Of a stretch of DNA of 64,000 bases, positions 8,095-18,385 are shown piece by piece (the stretch's first letter is position 1; each line of letters opens with the position of its first letter). The translations under genes were made by a program, and so were the position numbers. The notes beneath the pieces were generated by a model, which saw only the letters and a list, made by a program, of their open reading frames with translations, was not told the origin of the DNA and did no database searches. Source of the stretch: Streptomyces adelaidensis. GTDB taxonomy: Bacteria > Actinomycetota > Actinomycetes > Streptomycetales > Streptomycetaceae. Location: assembly GCF_016598475.1 (NCBI RefSeq), contig NZ_JAEMUX010000011.1, forward strand, positions 1-64,000. The letters run 5' to 3'.

Positions 8095-11000
8095 TCAGGA
8101 GACCGTGCGTCGCACCTCCGTCGGGCCCGAGCCGACCGGTCCGATCCGCAGCACCGTGCCCGTGAGATCGGTGAACGACTCGACCTTCACCCGCCCCTGT
8201 CTGCCGGGTGCCGTCCCCTTCACCTGGTACGCCTTCGGATCGGCGTCGCCGATCTCCACCTCCAGCACGGCACGCGAGTTCGGCGGCACGGTCACCCGAG
8301 TCGTGTGCGTGTCCCCGGAGCGGCTCACCCGGACCGAGACCGGCCCGCGCACGGAGGGCACGGTTCCCTCGGCCTCGGTGAGCGAGCCGGTCCTGGGCCG
8401 GATCCGGAACCCGGCCGCGCCCGGCTCGCTGACCTGGACACCGAGGACGTGCCGGGCCACCGCGTTGGCGGGCGCGGACGCCCAGGCGTGGGAGAGCGTC
8501 AAGTTGGACTTCAGCGCGGGGTCCCACGCCTCGGTGACGATGGTGGCCTTCAGCGCGTCCAGCATGTGCAGCCACGAGTTGGTCGCCGTCGAGGTGAGCA
8601 GGGCGAGCGCCGCGTCGGAGCGGCCCAGCCGGAACAGCGCGTCCAGGAGGAACTGCGAGCCGTACACGCTCACCTTCATGCCGCCCGCCGCCAGGGTGTC
8701 GCCCAGCCTGGCCAGCACCTCCTCGTCCAGCGCGTCCGCGACACCCAGCGCCACCGGGAACGCGGTCGCGTGCTGGGCGCTGTGGGTGGTGCCGACGCCG
8801 TCGAGGAAACGCCCGCCCGCGCTGTCGAGCAGCTTGGCGCGCATGGCCGTGGCGAGAGCGCCGGCCAGGCTGTGCAGGGCGGTCGCGTCGTCGTCCTTGC
8901 CGAGGGCCTTCGCGCACTGGGCGAGGGCCTCGAAGGCCGCGTACTGGAAGGCGTTGACGACCGTGTTGACGTTGGTGAAGACGTATCCGTCACGGCTGGC
9001 GGTGGGCCAGTCGACCAGATCACCGAGGTTCTGGCTGGAGCTGCCGGGCGCCTTGTGGACCAGACCGTCGGAGTCCAGATACGACGTGAGGTTCTTCGCG
9101 GTGAGCAGGTCGTAGTCCTTGGCGAGCTGCCGGTCGTCGCCGGTGGCGAGATAGTCCTCCCACGCGGAGATCGCGCACATCAGCCGGTACTCGGTGGGCC
9201 AGGTCCCCTTGCGGACCAGATAGTCGTTCGACCAGCGGGCCAGCGCGTACGAGCGCTGTACGCCGTACTCGGAGAGCTGGTTGATCAGCGCGTCACCCTC
9301 GTACGGGCCGCGCTCGCGGGTGGGCGTGTCCGTGTAGAGGTCGCCGCGCGTGGCCTCGATGGAGTAGCGGCACAGCTCCCAGACCCGGTCCAGATCGGCG
9401 TCCGAGCTGCGGAAGGAGGCGTCGGAGTCCTCCCAGTCGAGCTTCCAGGCGCGCCCGGTGACGACCGCCTCCGACAGGTCGAGCGTCGTGCGCAGCTCGG
9501 CCCAGCGGAAGCCGCGGTAGCCCCAGTGCTCGAAGCGCTGCTCGCCGTCCCGCAGCGTCCACACCTCGCGGTACGTGTTGGTGGCGCGCAACTGGTACTT
9601 GACCGTGCCGTCGGAGTTCAGCTCCTCGCCGAGCCGCACCTCGACGGTGTCGCCGGCGCCGCCGGTCACCTCCAGGGCGAGCCCGCCGACGATCTCCCGG
9701 CCGAGGTCGACCAGCCAGCGGCCGTCGGCGACCCGGGTGACGGAGGCGGGGGTGACGCCGTGGGGCCGGATCGCCTCGATCAGCGCCGGTACGAGGCCGT
9801 CGATCGCGGTACGGACCACCGGCGCGAGCCAGTCGGCGTCGTCGAAGCCGGGCTTCGTCCAGCCCACGGGCTCGCGGCGCAGATCCCAGTACTCCTGCGG
9901 AACGGTGAAGTAGCTGCTGCCCGCACTGCCCTTCGAGGGCAGCAACCCGGCCTGGCGGCGCGCCTTCCAGCGGTCACCCGAGGCGACGGTGGACCGGCTG
10001 CCGTCCGCGTACGTGATCTCCAGCTGGGCCAGGAACTTCTGCTGCGAGGTGGTCCAGCACAGCGCCGCCAGCGCGTTGGCCTTTCCGTCGGCCCGCAGCG
10101 TGGAGGTCACGTCGAAGGCCTGGTAGGCGGTCCCGTCGCCGGAGCGGACGGAGGCGTAGCCGACCGTGGTGCCGTTGCTCCACACCTTGGCCACGTACTG
10201 CCGGGCCGGGTCCGGCGAGGTGGCCGCCACATAGAGGACGGCCGCGGCTATCTCCTTGCCGGCCGCCGTGTCGTACTCGTGGCGCAGCAGGGCCCAGGTG
10301 TCGTCGGCCCCGTAGGAGGAGAGCGAGGAGGCGCCGGTCGGGACGGTGAGGACGCCGCCGGAGACCGTGCCGGTGGCGAAGGTGCCCTTGTCGGAGGCGA
10401 AGTCGTCGTCGAGGAGGACGGTGCCGTCGGCGGCGGTGAACGTGACCCGGTCGTAGGTCTGGGACTCGGTGAGGCCGTTGCGCAGCCCGATGTTGCCGTA
10501 GGCGTAGCGGGAGTCGGTCGTGGTGTCCACGACCGTGCCGTTCACGCTGGTGGTGAAGGTGGCGCCCGCCATGGTGAGGCTCAGCTCCACCCACTCCCCG
10601 GCGGTGACCGCGAACGGCAGCCTGACCTCGCCGAGCACGGTGTACGTACCGCCCACGCAGACGTGCTTGCGCAGCACACCGGTGCTGCCCGCGCGCAGCT
10701 GCCACATGTAGTTGTTGGCGGTGTTCGTGGCCCGGAACCAGATCCCGGCCGCCACGGTGGTGATCTTCACGCGGACGGTGAGGGTGCCGTCGGTCATCAC
10801 CGGCCCGGCCGGCACCCAGATCGGCTCGGCCTTCCACTCGTCCTCGACCGAGGTGGCCAGCAGCGCGGGCTCCGACCAGGCCGAACGCTTCTCACCCCAG
10901 CTGCTGACCCGCCACCAGTAGGCCGTACGGGGCTTCAGCGCCGGCCCGCCGTACGGTACGGCCGTGGAGTCGGCGGACGTCCGCTTCCCGGAGTCCCACA

Positions 11001-11304
11001 CCAGCTCGTCGGCCTCGAAGCCGCCCGGCGTGGCCGCCAGCTGCAACTGGTAGGCGCGCTGCACGGTACCCGCCCCGAAGTCGGGCACCTGCCAGCTGAA
11101 GCGAGGGTTCTGGCCGGCGCTCGTACCGAGTGCCCGCGGCAGCAGATCCGCGAGCATCCCGGTCGGCGCGGGCGGCTTCCCCGCGGCCCCGGCCAGGCTT
11201 CCCTGACCGGGGGCGGCGAAGGCCGTGGGCCCGGACAGGACGACGGAGGCGGCCATGGTGCCGCCGACCTGGAGAAGTCTTCGCCGTGAGAAGTCCCGCG
11301 CCAT
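8095..11304 (-). CDS. Secreted alpha-L-rhamnosidase (GH78)
   Basis: This 1069-residue exported enzyme removes terminal L-rhamnose from plant glycans or glycosides. The N-terminus starts MARDFSRRRLLQ, a twin-arginine (Tat) motif followed by a hydrophobic stretch ending in AFAA. The rhamnosidase N-terminal domains follow, with a beta-sandwich-like insert around residues 180-340. The (alpha/alpha)6 catalytic core lies at about 600-950 and has DTPTRERGPYEGDALINQ, the family's acidic catalytic segment. A C-terminal beta domain closes it. An upstream in-frame ATG at 11337 would put an extension before the Tat motif, so 11304 is preferred. A LacI-type operator lies just upstream. Confidence 0.88.
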   Translation of the reverse strand: MARDFSRRRLLQVGGTMAASVVLSGPTAFAAPGQGSLAGAAGKPPAPTGMLADLLPRALGTSAGQNPRFSWQVPDFGAGTVQRAYQLQLAATPGGFEADELVWDSGKRTSADSTAVPYGGPALKPRTAYWWRVSSWGEKRSAWSEPALLATSVEDEWKAEPIWVPAGPVMTDGTLTVRVKITTVAAGIWFRATNTANNYMWQLRAGSTGVLRKHVCVGGTYTVLGEVRLPFAVTAGEWVELSLTMAGATFTTSVNGTVVDTTTDSRYAYGNIGLRNGLTESQTYDRVTFTAADGTVLLDDDFASDKGTFATGTVSGGVLTVPTGASSLSSYGADDTWALLRHEYDTAAGKEIAAAVLYVAATSPDPARQYVAKVWSNGTTVGYASVRSGDGTAYQAFDVTSTLRADGKANALAALCWTTSQQKFLAQLEITYADGSRSTVASGDRWKARRQAGLLPSKGSAGSSYFTVPQEYWDLRREPVGWTKPGFDDADWLAPVVRTAIDGLVPALIEAIRPHGVTPASVTRVADGRWLVDLGREIVGGLALEVTGGAGDTVEVRLGEELNSDGTVKYQLRATNTYREVWTLRDGEQRFEHWGYRGFRWAELRTTLDLSEAVVTGRAWKLDWEDSDASFRSSDADLDRVWELCRYSIEATRGDLYTDTPTRERGPYEGDALINQLSEYGVQRSYALARWSNDYLVRKGTWPTEYRLMCAISAWEDYLATGDDRQLAKDYDLLTAKNLTSYLDSDGLVHKAPGSSSQNLGDLVDWPTASRDGYVFTNVNTVVNAFQYAAFEALAQCAKALGKDDDATALHSLAGALATAMRAKLLDSAGGRFLDGVGTTHSAQHATAFPVALGVADALDEEVLARLGDTLAAGGMKVSVYGSQFLLDALFRLGRSDAALALLTSTATNSWLHMLDALKATIVTEAWDPALKSNLTLSHAWASAPANAVARHVLGVQVSEPGAAGFRIRPRTGSLTEAEGTVPSVRGPVSVRVSRSGDTHTTRVTVPPNSRAVLEVEIGDADPKAYQVKGTAPGRQGRVKVESFTDLTGTVLRIGPVGSGPTEVRRTVS

Positions 11305-11324
11305 GGTGCACAACCTTCGGTTCG

Positions 11325-11336
11325 TGAAAGGTTTCA
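11325..11336. promoter_or_regulatory. LacI-type operator upstream of the rhamnosidase
   Basis: TGAAAGGTTTCA has perfect TGAAA/TTTCA arms around a 2-nt centre, 20 nt upstream of the rhamnosidase ATG. LacI-family sugar regulators in Streptomyces bind TGAAA-centred palindromes. A looser match, TGAAACGATTTA, occurs near 11412. No LacI gene is in the window, so the regulator must be encoded elsewhere. Confidence 0.55.
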
Positions 11337-11514
11337 ATGAGATTGCCCGGAGGTTAGGGTTCCGGATCGAATCCGGTCAATAGGCGGTCCATGATTCGTT
11401 CCATGGATCGAATGAAACGATTTAAGCAACTGGGGTGGGCCGCAGCTGGGGCGCGGCGCTCGCGCATAATCACCGCGCCACGTTCGCCGTTCGCCGCAAC
11501 CACCGGAGGTCCCG

Positions 11515-12903
11515 TTGTCCCCGCTGCACGACTTCGCCACCTGGGAACCTCTGGTGAGGCTTCTGCGCGCCGACAAGGCGGAGGCCTTCGCCGCCGGCGG
11601 CCAGGTGGCGGGACAGATCAGCCAGGGCGCGTGGAGCGTGCCCCTGAGGCGGCCGGCGCCGCAGCCGGGGCGGGCCGCTCAGGTCGAGGACATGCAGGCC
11701 GAGTTCGACGCGGTGCGGCGGGTGCAGGGCGCGCTCGTGGACCTCGGCGTCGAGGGCGTCTCGTTCACGGTCAAGATCGAACCGACCGGGAGGACCGTAC
11801 TCCGGCTGCTGGGTCCCAGCCCCGCCGTGGAAGACAGCATCGGCAGTGCGCACCCCGGTTCGCTGGTCCTGGTCGAGGGCGCCCTCCCCGAGCCCTGGCG
11901 CCGCCTGCCCGAGCCGGTGCCCGGCGCGGTGCCTGCCCCGACCGTCGATCTCGCGCTGCTGGAGCGGACGCTCCGCGAGCGGATACCCGGCGCCATCGGT
12001 GCCACGGCGGAAGAGATCGCCGCCGCGGAGGCCCGCCTCGGTGTCGCGCTGCCCGACGAGCTCAAGGTGCTCTACCGGGTGACGCGGGCCCGCTGGGAGG
12101 ACTGGGACGGCGACTACGAAGCGGCTGAGCGTGAGGGCATGGCGGTCGGCTGCGAGCTCTTCTCCCTGGACGACCTGTACATCGCCGACGTGCCGTCCCG
12201 CCCGTCCCTGTGGCGGTTCGCGGCGAAGGAGGCGGTCGTCACCCCGCCCGCCGCCGCCGTGCAGGGTCTGGTCGGCTCACCCGGCTGGATCGCCTTCGGC
12301 GACAACGGCGGCGGCGACCGGCTCGCCGTCGACCTGACCCCGGGCCCGCGTGGACACGTGGGGCAGATCATCATCCTCAGCCACGAGGAGAACATCGGCG
12401 CCGGCCTGGTCGCCGACTCCCTCACGGATCTCGTCCTGCACGGGCCCGACGCGCGGCCCCGCCGCCGCCGTCCTCGTGGGGACGAGGAGCCGTCGGCGGT
12501 GGCCTGGGTCCACCACAAAAGCCTGCGAAGCATCGAGGCCGCCGCCCACCCCGGGCTGGAGGTCCTGAACATCGGCGTATGGGACGAGGAGCCGTTCAGT
12601 CTCGCTCCCGTCATCGGACTGCCCCGGCTGCGGACCTTCACCGCCTACCCCGGTACGGTCGCCGACCCGCTGGAGATCGCCCGGTTGAGCGGACTGGAGT
12701 ACCTCGAACTCCCGCCGGAGTACTGGCGGGTCCTCCTCGACGCCGGGGCCGTCCCGCGCTCCCTGCTGGCCGCGGGCATCGAGGCGCGCGGTGACCGTTC
12801 CCCGCTCCCGGTCGTGGACCTCGCCAACGAGATCCTCGCCCTCTGGAACCGCCCCCCGATCACCCGGACCCGCCTCGAAGGCGACCTCGGTCCCCGGCCG
12901 TAG
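11515..12903 (+). CDS. SMI1/KNR4 domain protein
   Basis: This 462-residue cytoplasmic protein has an SMI1/KNR4 (SUKH) domain at about residues 165-310. It is recognised from EIAAAEARLGVALPDELKVL, then a central glycine-rich turn GSPGWIAFGDNGGGDRLAVD and the closing strands GHVGQIIILSHEENIG. In bacteria this fold often acts as immunity to contact-dependent or polymorphic toxins, but this N-terminal extension and the repeat-like C-terminal part (leucine-rich HPGLEVLNIGVW) are larger than a simple immunity protein. No toxin gene lies adjacent. The start is a TTG with RBS GGAGGT. Confidence 0.75.
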   Translation: MSPLHDFATWEPLVRLLRADKAEAFAAGGQVAGQISQGAWSVPLRRPAPQPGRAAQVEDMQAEFDAVRRVQGALVDLGVEGVSFTVKIEPTGRTVLRLLGPSPAVEDSIGSAHPGSLVLVEGALPEPWRRLPEPVPGAVPAPTVDLALLERTLRERIPGAIGATAEEIAAAEARLGVALPDELKVLYRVTRARWEDWDGDYEAAEREGMAVGCELFSLDDLYIADVPSRPSLWRFAAKEAVVTPPAAAVQGLVGSPGWIAFGDNGGGDRLAVDLTPGPRGHVGQIIILSHEENIGAGLVADSLTDLVLHGPDARPRRRRPRGDEEPSAVAWVHHKSLRSIEAAAHPGLEVLNIGVWDEEPFSLAPVIGLPRLRTFTAYPGTVADPLEIARLSGLEYLELPPEYWRVLLDAGAVPRSLLAAGIEARGDRSPLPVVDLANEILALWNRPPITRTRLEGDLGPRP

Positions 12904-13021
12904 CCGGCGGAGACGGTAACGGGCCCGGCCGGGCGTACCGGTGTCCGAGCCCTCGGCTAGAGTCTCGCCTCACCTCGGGCGGACGTCCTGCCCAGGGGGT
13001 GTGCGCTGGGGGTACGGCACC

Positions 13022-14675
13022 ATGGGGCCCGAGAGACCCGCAAGAATGGAACTGCCCGGTTACGAGGTCCAGGATGTCCTGGGCCAGGGCGGATTCGCCA
13101 CCGTGTACCGGGCCCGGCAGCTGGCCGTGGGCCGGGAGGTCGCGCTGAAGGTGGACAGCAGGGTGCTGTCCACCCCGCGTGACCGGCAGCGCTTCCTGCG
13201 CGAGGTCACGGCGGCCGGGCAGCTCTCCGGACACCCGCACGTGGTCCCCGTGTACGACGCCGGGGTCCTCGCCGACCACCGCCCCTACATGGTGCTGGAG
13301 TTGTGCCCCGGTGGCTCGCTGGGCGACCGGCTGCACCGGCAGGGCGCGCTCCCGGCCAAGGAGGCACGCGACATCGGCGTGGGCCTCGCCGACGCGGTGG
13401 CCGCCGCCCACGCCGCCGGGGTGCTGCACCGCGACATCAAGCCCGGAAACGTCATGGTCAACCGGTACGGCGGGGTGGCCCTCACGGACTTCGGCCTCGC
13501 CGCCATGCCCCGGCCCGGGCGGGAACTGTCCGTGACCCGGGAGGCGTTGACCCCCGCGTACGCGCCGCCCGAGGCCTTCCACATGGCGGACCCCAGCCCG
13601 GCCGGCGACGTCTACTCCCTGGCCGCCACCGTCTACGCCCTGCTGTGCGGCCGCCCGCCGCACTACCCGGACGACGGCACCCAGCTCAGCCTCGCCGAAC
13701 TGATCGTCCGCCACACCTGGCCCTACCGCGACCTGCCCGGACTGCCGCCCGCCTTCAACTCGACGCTCCGGTACGCCCTGGCCCCCGACTCCGCCCAACG
13801 CCTCTGCGACGCGGGCGCGTTCCGCGACGCGCTCGCCGCGGTCGACCTCGACACGATCGACCTGGGAGGCGGCGGTGGCTTTGGACCGGCGCCCGGCATG
13901 ACGACGGTGCCGCACCACTGGGACGAGCCGTCCACGACGATGCCGCTGTATCGGGACGCGCCGCCGGGCGGCGGCGGTACGACCGTGGTTCCCGGGGCGG
14001 GCGGCCCCGGCGGAACAGGCGGCACCACCGTGGTTCCCGGGGCCGGCGGCGACGGCGGGCGGAAGGGGGCACGGCGCCGGCCGGCCGTGATCGCCGTACT
14101 GGCGGCCGTGGCCGTCTCCGTCAGCGTGTCGGTCACCGTGGTGACGTATCAGAACGACGACGAGGACGGCGGGGGCAGGCGGCTCCTCCGCTGCCGCCTC
14201 GCCGTCCACCGGCGCCACGGCCGAGGGCAGGGGCACCTCCGAGTTCGGGGTGACCACCACGACGGAGAACTGTCCCGCGACGGAAGTCGGCGGTGTGGGC
14301 GGCCGGTGCGTCGCGACCCCGGAGTGCTGGAGCGGCATCGTCGACATCTCCGGCATCGTGACGGTCAGCCGTGCCGACTGCCAGACCAAGCACGTGTGGG
14401 AGACCTTCGCGATCGCGCCACTGCCGCAGGACGGCGTCACGAACAACGCGCGGGACCTGATCAAGCACCCGGACGTCAAGGCACTGTGCTCGCAGAAGGT
14501 GATGGCCGCGACGATGGTCCCCGACGGCCGTGACATCGCCGACGAGTGGAACGTCGACATCATCCCGCCGTCGGCGGTGGAGTGGGACAACGGGCTGCGG
14601 GTCCTGCGCTGTGTGGCCGCGGCGGTCTCGGACGACGGAGAGAAGACGGGGAGCCAGTTCGCGGTACAGGGCTGA
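13022..14675 (+). pseudogene. Membrane Ser/Thr protein kinase with a one-base frameshift before its extracellular domain
   Basis: The kinase domain (residues about 10-270) has LGQGGFATVYRA, VALKV, HRDIKPGNVMVN and DFGLAAM. A linker with two TTVVPGAGG repeats and a membrane helix (VIAVLAAVAVSVSVSVTVV) follow. Immediately after the helix the frame breaks in a run of five G at 14171-14175. Four G would continue into a Cys-containing extracellular domain with DCQTKHVWETFAIAPLP, which resembles septum-formation-type domains and ends at 14675. If the run is real, the kinase still keeps its catalytic and membrane parts but gains an unrelated Arg/His-rich tail. The ATG at 13022 is chosen over 13046 because GGGGGT precedes it. 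Confidence 0.8.
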
Positions 14676-14819
14676 ACGGAGTGCGGGCGTGCGGCCCCAC
14701 TGGACACCGTCACGTAGGCCAGACCTCCGATCACCTGTCAGTGACCGGACTCTCATGGCACGTCGGACACAATGCCGGGACCATGGTGTTCTTCACCAGG
14801 CAGGCCGAAGGGATCCGGA

Positions 14820-17800
14820 ATGCTCCGCAAGGTACTGGTCGCCAACCGTGGCGAGATCGCGATCCGCGCGTTTCGCGCAGGCTACGAAGTGGGTGCGCGG
14901 ACCGTCGCCGTCTTCCCCCACGAGGATCGCAACTCGCTGCACCGGCTCAAGGCCGACGAGGCCTACGAGATCGGCGAACCGGGCCATCCCGTGCGGGCCT
15001 ATCTCTCCGTCGAGGAGATCATGCGCGCCGCCCGGCTGGCGGGCGCCGACGCCGTCTACCCGGGCTACGGGTTCCTGTCCGAGAACCCCGAGCTGGCCCG
15101 GGCGTGCGAGGAGGCGGGCATCACGTTCGTCGGACCCAGCGCGCACATCCTCGAACTGACGGGCAACAAGGCGCGCGCGGTGGCCGCCGCCCGCGCCGCC
15201 GGCGTACCGGTCCTCGGCTCCTCGGAACCCTCCACCGACGTCGACGAACTCGTACGCGCCGCCGACGACATCGGTTTCCCCGTGTTCGTCAAGGCGGTCG
15301 CCGGCGGCGGCGGACGCGGTATGCGCCGCGTCGAGGACCCCGCGGCGCTCCGCGAGTCCATCGAGGCGGCGTCCCGCGAGGCCGCCTCCGCGTTCGGCGA
15401 CCCCACGGTCTTCCTGGAGAAGGCCGTCATCGAGCCCCGCCATATCGAGGTGCAGATCCTCGCCGACGGCCACGGCAACGTCATGCACCTCTTCGAACGC
15501 GACTGTTCGGTGCAGCGCCGCCATCAGAAGGTCATCGAGCTGGCGCCCGCCCCGAACCTCGACCCGGACCTGCGCGACCGGATGTGCGCCGACGCCGTAC
15601 GGTTCGCCCGCGAGATCGGCTACCGCAACGCGGGCACCGTCGAGTTCCTCCTCGACCGCGACGGCAACCACGTCTTCATCGAGATGAACCCCCGCATCCA
15701 GGTCGAGCACACGGTCACCGAGGAGGTCACCGACGTCGACCTCGTGCAGTCGCAGCTGCGGATCGCCGCCGGTGCGACCCTGGCCGACCTCGGGCTGTCC
15801 CAGGAGACCGTCACCCTGCGCGGCGCGGCACTCCAGTGCCGCATCACCACCGAGGACCCCGCCAACGGCTTCCGCCCCGACACCGGCCGCATCAGCGCCT
15901 ACCGCTCGCCCGGCGGCTCCGGCATCCGTCTCGACGGCGGCACCACCCACGCCGGTACGGAGATCAGCGCGCACTTCGACTCGATGCTGGTCAAGCTGAC
16001 CTGCCGGGGCCGGGACTTCAGCACCGCGGTCAGCCGGGCGCGGCGCGCGATCGCCGAGTTCCGCATCCGGGGCGTGGCCACGAACATCCCGTTCCTGCAG
16101 GCCGTCCTCGACGACCCCGACTTCCAGGCGGGCCGGGTCACCACGTCGTTCATCGAGCAGCGCCCGCACCTGCTCACCTCCCGGCACTCCGCCGACCGGG
16201 GCACCAAGCTGCTCACCTATCTGGCCGACGTGACGGTGAACAAGCCGCACGGTGAGCGGCCCGCGCTGATCGACCCGGTCACCAAGCTGCCGCGCCCCTC
16301 CGCCACCGAACCGCCGGCCGGCTCCAAGCAGAAGCTCGTCGAGCTCGGCCCGGAAGGCTTCGCCCGCTGGCTGCGCGAGTCCCCGACCATCGGCGTCACC
16401 GACACCACGTTCCGCGACGCCCACCAGTCGCTGCTCGCCACCCGGGTCCGTACCAAGGACATGCTCGCCGTCGCCCCCGTGGTCGCACGGACCCTGCCGC
16501 AGCTGCTCTCCCTGGAGTGCTGGGGCGGCGCCACCTACGACGTCGCCCTGCGCTTCCTGGCGGAGGACCCCTGGGAGCGGCTGGCCGCGTTCCGCGCCGC
16601 CGCGCCGAACATCTGCCTCCAGATGCTGCTGCGCGGCCGCAACACCGTGGGCTACACCCCGTACCCGACCGAGGTGACCGACTCCTTCGTCCAGGAGGCC
16701 ACCGAGACCGGCATCGACATCTTCCGGATCTTCGACGCGCTCAACGACGTCGGCCAGATGCGGCCCGCCATCGACGCCGTACGCGCCACCGGAACGGCCG
16801 TCGCCGAGGTCGCCCTCTGCTACACCTCCGACCTCTCCGACCCGGCCGAGCAGCTCTACACCCTCGACTACTACCTCCGCCTGGCCGAGCGAATCGTCGA
16901 GGCGGGCGCCCACGTCCTGGCCGTCAAGGACATGGCGGGCCTGCTGCGCGCCCCCGCCGCCACCAAGCTCGTGTCGGCCCTGCGCCGCGAGTTCGACCTG
17001 CCCGTGCACATCCACACCCACGACACGGCGGGCGGCCAGCTCGCCACCTACCTCGCCGCGATCCAGGCCGGCGCGGACGCCGTGGACGGAGCCGTGGCGT
17101 CGATGGCGGGCACCACCTCGCAGCCGTCGCTTTCGGCGATCGTGGCCGCGACCGACTACTCCGACCGGCCCACCGGCCTCGACCTGAAGGCCGTCGGCGA
17201 CCTGGAGCCGTACTGGGAGAGCGTCCGCAGGATCTACGCCCCCTTCGAGGCGGGCCTCGCCTCGCCGACCGGGCGCGTCTACGACCACGAGATCCCCGGC
17301 GGCCAGCTCTCCAACCTGCGCACCCAGGCCGTCGCGCTCGGCCTCGGCGACCGCTTCGAGGACATCGAGGCGATGTACACCGCCGCCGACCGCATCCTCG
17401 GCCACCTGGTGAAGGTCACCCCCTCCTCCAAGGTGGTCGGCGACCTCGCCCTGCACCTGGTCGGCGCCGGGGTCGCCCCCCAGGAGTTCGAGGCGACTCC
17501 GGACCGGTTCGACATCCCCGACTCCGTCATCGGCTTCCTCCGCGGCGAGCTGGGCACCCCGCCCGGCGGCTGGCCCGAGCCGTTCCGCAGCAAGGCCCTC
17601 CAGGGCCGCGCCGACGCCAAGCCCGTCCAGGACCTGACCGCCGAGGACCGCGCCGGACTGGAGAAGGACCGCCGCGCCACCCTCAACCGCCTCCTCTTCC
17701 CCGGCCCGACCCGCGAGTTCGAGACCCACCGCCAGACCTACGGCGACACCAGCGTCCTCGACAGCAAGGACTTCTTCTACGGGCTCGGCCCCGGCACGGA

Positions 17801-18194
17801 GTACGCCGTCGACCTGGAGCCCGGTGTCCGGCTCCTCATCGGCCTGGAGGCCGTCGGCGAGGCCGACGAGCGCGGTCTGCGCACCGTGATGTCCACCCTG
17901 AACGGCCAGCTGCGCCCCATCCAGATCCGCGACAAGGCCGCCTCCTCCGACATCCCCGTCACCGAGAAGGCCGACCGCTCCAACCCCGGCCATGTCGCCG
18001 CACCCTTCGCCGGCGTGGTCACCCTCGCGGTCGCCGAGGGCGACGAGGTGGCGGCCGGCGCCACGGTCGCCACCATCGAGGCGATGAAGATGGAGGCCAC
18101 GATCACCGTCCCGAAGGCCGGACGGGTGTCCCGGCTCGCGATCAACAAGATCCAGCAGGTGGAGGGCGGCGACCTGCTCGTCGAGATCGGCTGA
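14820..18194 (+). CDS. pyc: Pyruvate carboxylase
   Basis: This 1124-residue, single-chain, biotin-dependent enzyme makes oxaloacetate from pyruvate, bicarbonate and ATP, an anaplerotic step. It begins MLRKVLVANRGEIAIRAF. The biotin carboxylase domain (about 1-450) has the ATP-grasp glycine loop GGGGRGMR near residue 162. The carboxyltransferase domain has TDTTFRDAHQSLLATR near 525. The C-terminal biotinyl domain has EAMKME near 1086, where Lys is biotinylated. Length and domain order are standard. The ATG at 14820 replaces an in-frame upstream ATG (14772) because it aligns with the family start. It is a single-gene unit with no regulatory site recognised. Confidence 0.97.
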   Translation: MLRKVLVANRGEIAIRAFRAGYEVGARTVAVFPHEDRNSLHRLKADEAYEIGEPGHPVRAYLSVEEIMRAARLAGADAVYPGYGFLSENPELARACEEAGITFVGPSAHILELTGNKARAVAAARAAGVPVLGSSEPSTDVDELVRAADDIGFPVFVKAVAGGGGRGMRRVEDPAALRESIEAASREAASAFGDPTVFLEKAVIEPRHIEVQILADGHGNVMHLFERDCSVQRRHQKVIELAPAPNLDPDLRDRMCADAVRFAREIGYRNAGTVEFLLDRDGNHVFIEMNPRIQVEHTVTEEVTDVDLVQSQLRIAAGATLADLGLSQETVTLRGAALQCRITTEDPANGFRPDTGRISAYRSPGGSGIRLDGGTTHAGTEISAHFDSMLVKLTCRGRDFSTAVSRARRAIAEFRIRGVATNIPFLQAVLDDPDFQAGRVTTSFIEQRPHLLTSRHSADRGTKLLTYLADVTVNKPHGERPALIDPVTKLPRPSATEPPAGSKQKLVELGPEGFARWLRESPTIGVTDTTFRDAHQSLLATRVRTKDMLAVAPVVARTLPQLLSLECWGGATYDVALRFLAEDPWERLAAFRAAAPNICLQMLLRGRNTVGYTPYPTEVTDSFVQEATETGIDIFRIFDALNDVGQMRPAIDAVRATGTAVAEVALCYTSDLSDPAEQLYTLDYYLRLAERIVEAGAHVLAVKDMAGLLRAPAATKLVSALRREFDLPVHIHTHDTAGGQLATYLAAIQAGADAVDGAVASMAGTTSQPSLSAIVAATDYSDRPTGLDLKAVGDLEPYWESVRRIYAPFEAGLASPTGRVYDHEIPGGQLSNLRTQAVALGLGDRFEDIEAMYTAADRILGHLVKVTPSSKVVGDLALHLVGAGVAPQEFEATPDRFDIPDSVIGFLRGELGTPPGGWPEPFRSKALQGRADAKPVQDLTAEDRAGLEKDRRATLNRLLFPGPTREFETHRQTYGDTSVLDSKDFFYGLGPGTEYAVDLEPGVRLLIGLEAVGEADERGLRTVMSTLNGQLRPIQIRDKAASSDIPVTEKADRSNPGHVAAPFAGVVTLAVAEGDEVAAGATVATIEAMKMEATITVPKAGRVSRLAINKIQQVEGGDLLVEIG

Positions 18195-18225
18195 GCCCCG
18201 GCCCCCGCGGGCGGCACGCCGACCG

Positions 18226-18270
18226 GTGAACCCGAGCCCGGTGAATCGGAACCCCGTGAACCGGAACCCG
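18226..18270. repeat. Three 15-bp tandem repeats
   Basis: Three units of the form GTGAAYCSGARCCCS lie end to end (18226-18240, 18241-18255, 18256-18270) in the gap after pyc. No gene uses them. The rest of this 190-bp gap holds only the RBS of the GH63 remnant (GAGGAGG). Confidence 0.7.
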
Positions 18271-18385
18271 ACCCACCGCAACCGTGCCGCCCGCATCCAT
18301 CCGGCCCTCTGCCATTGCGGCCCGCCCCGACCCGTCCGAGTCTGGACGTCGGGACGCGGATGCCGGGCGGCGAGGAGGACGGGCG

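Noticed and set aside
8305..11289. 994-codon plus-strand frame over the rhamnosidase
   Set aside because: Shadow frame; repetitive Gly/Arg/Val composition, no RBS, and the opposite strand encodes a clear GH78 protein.
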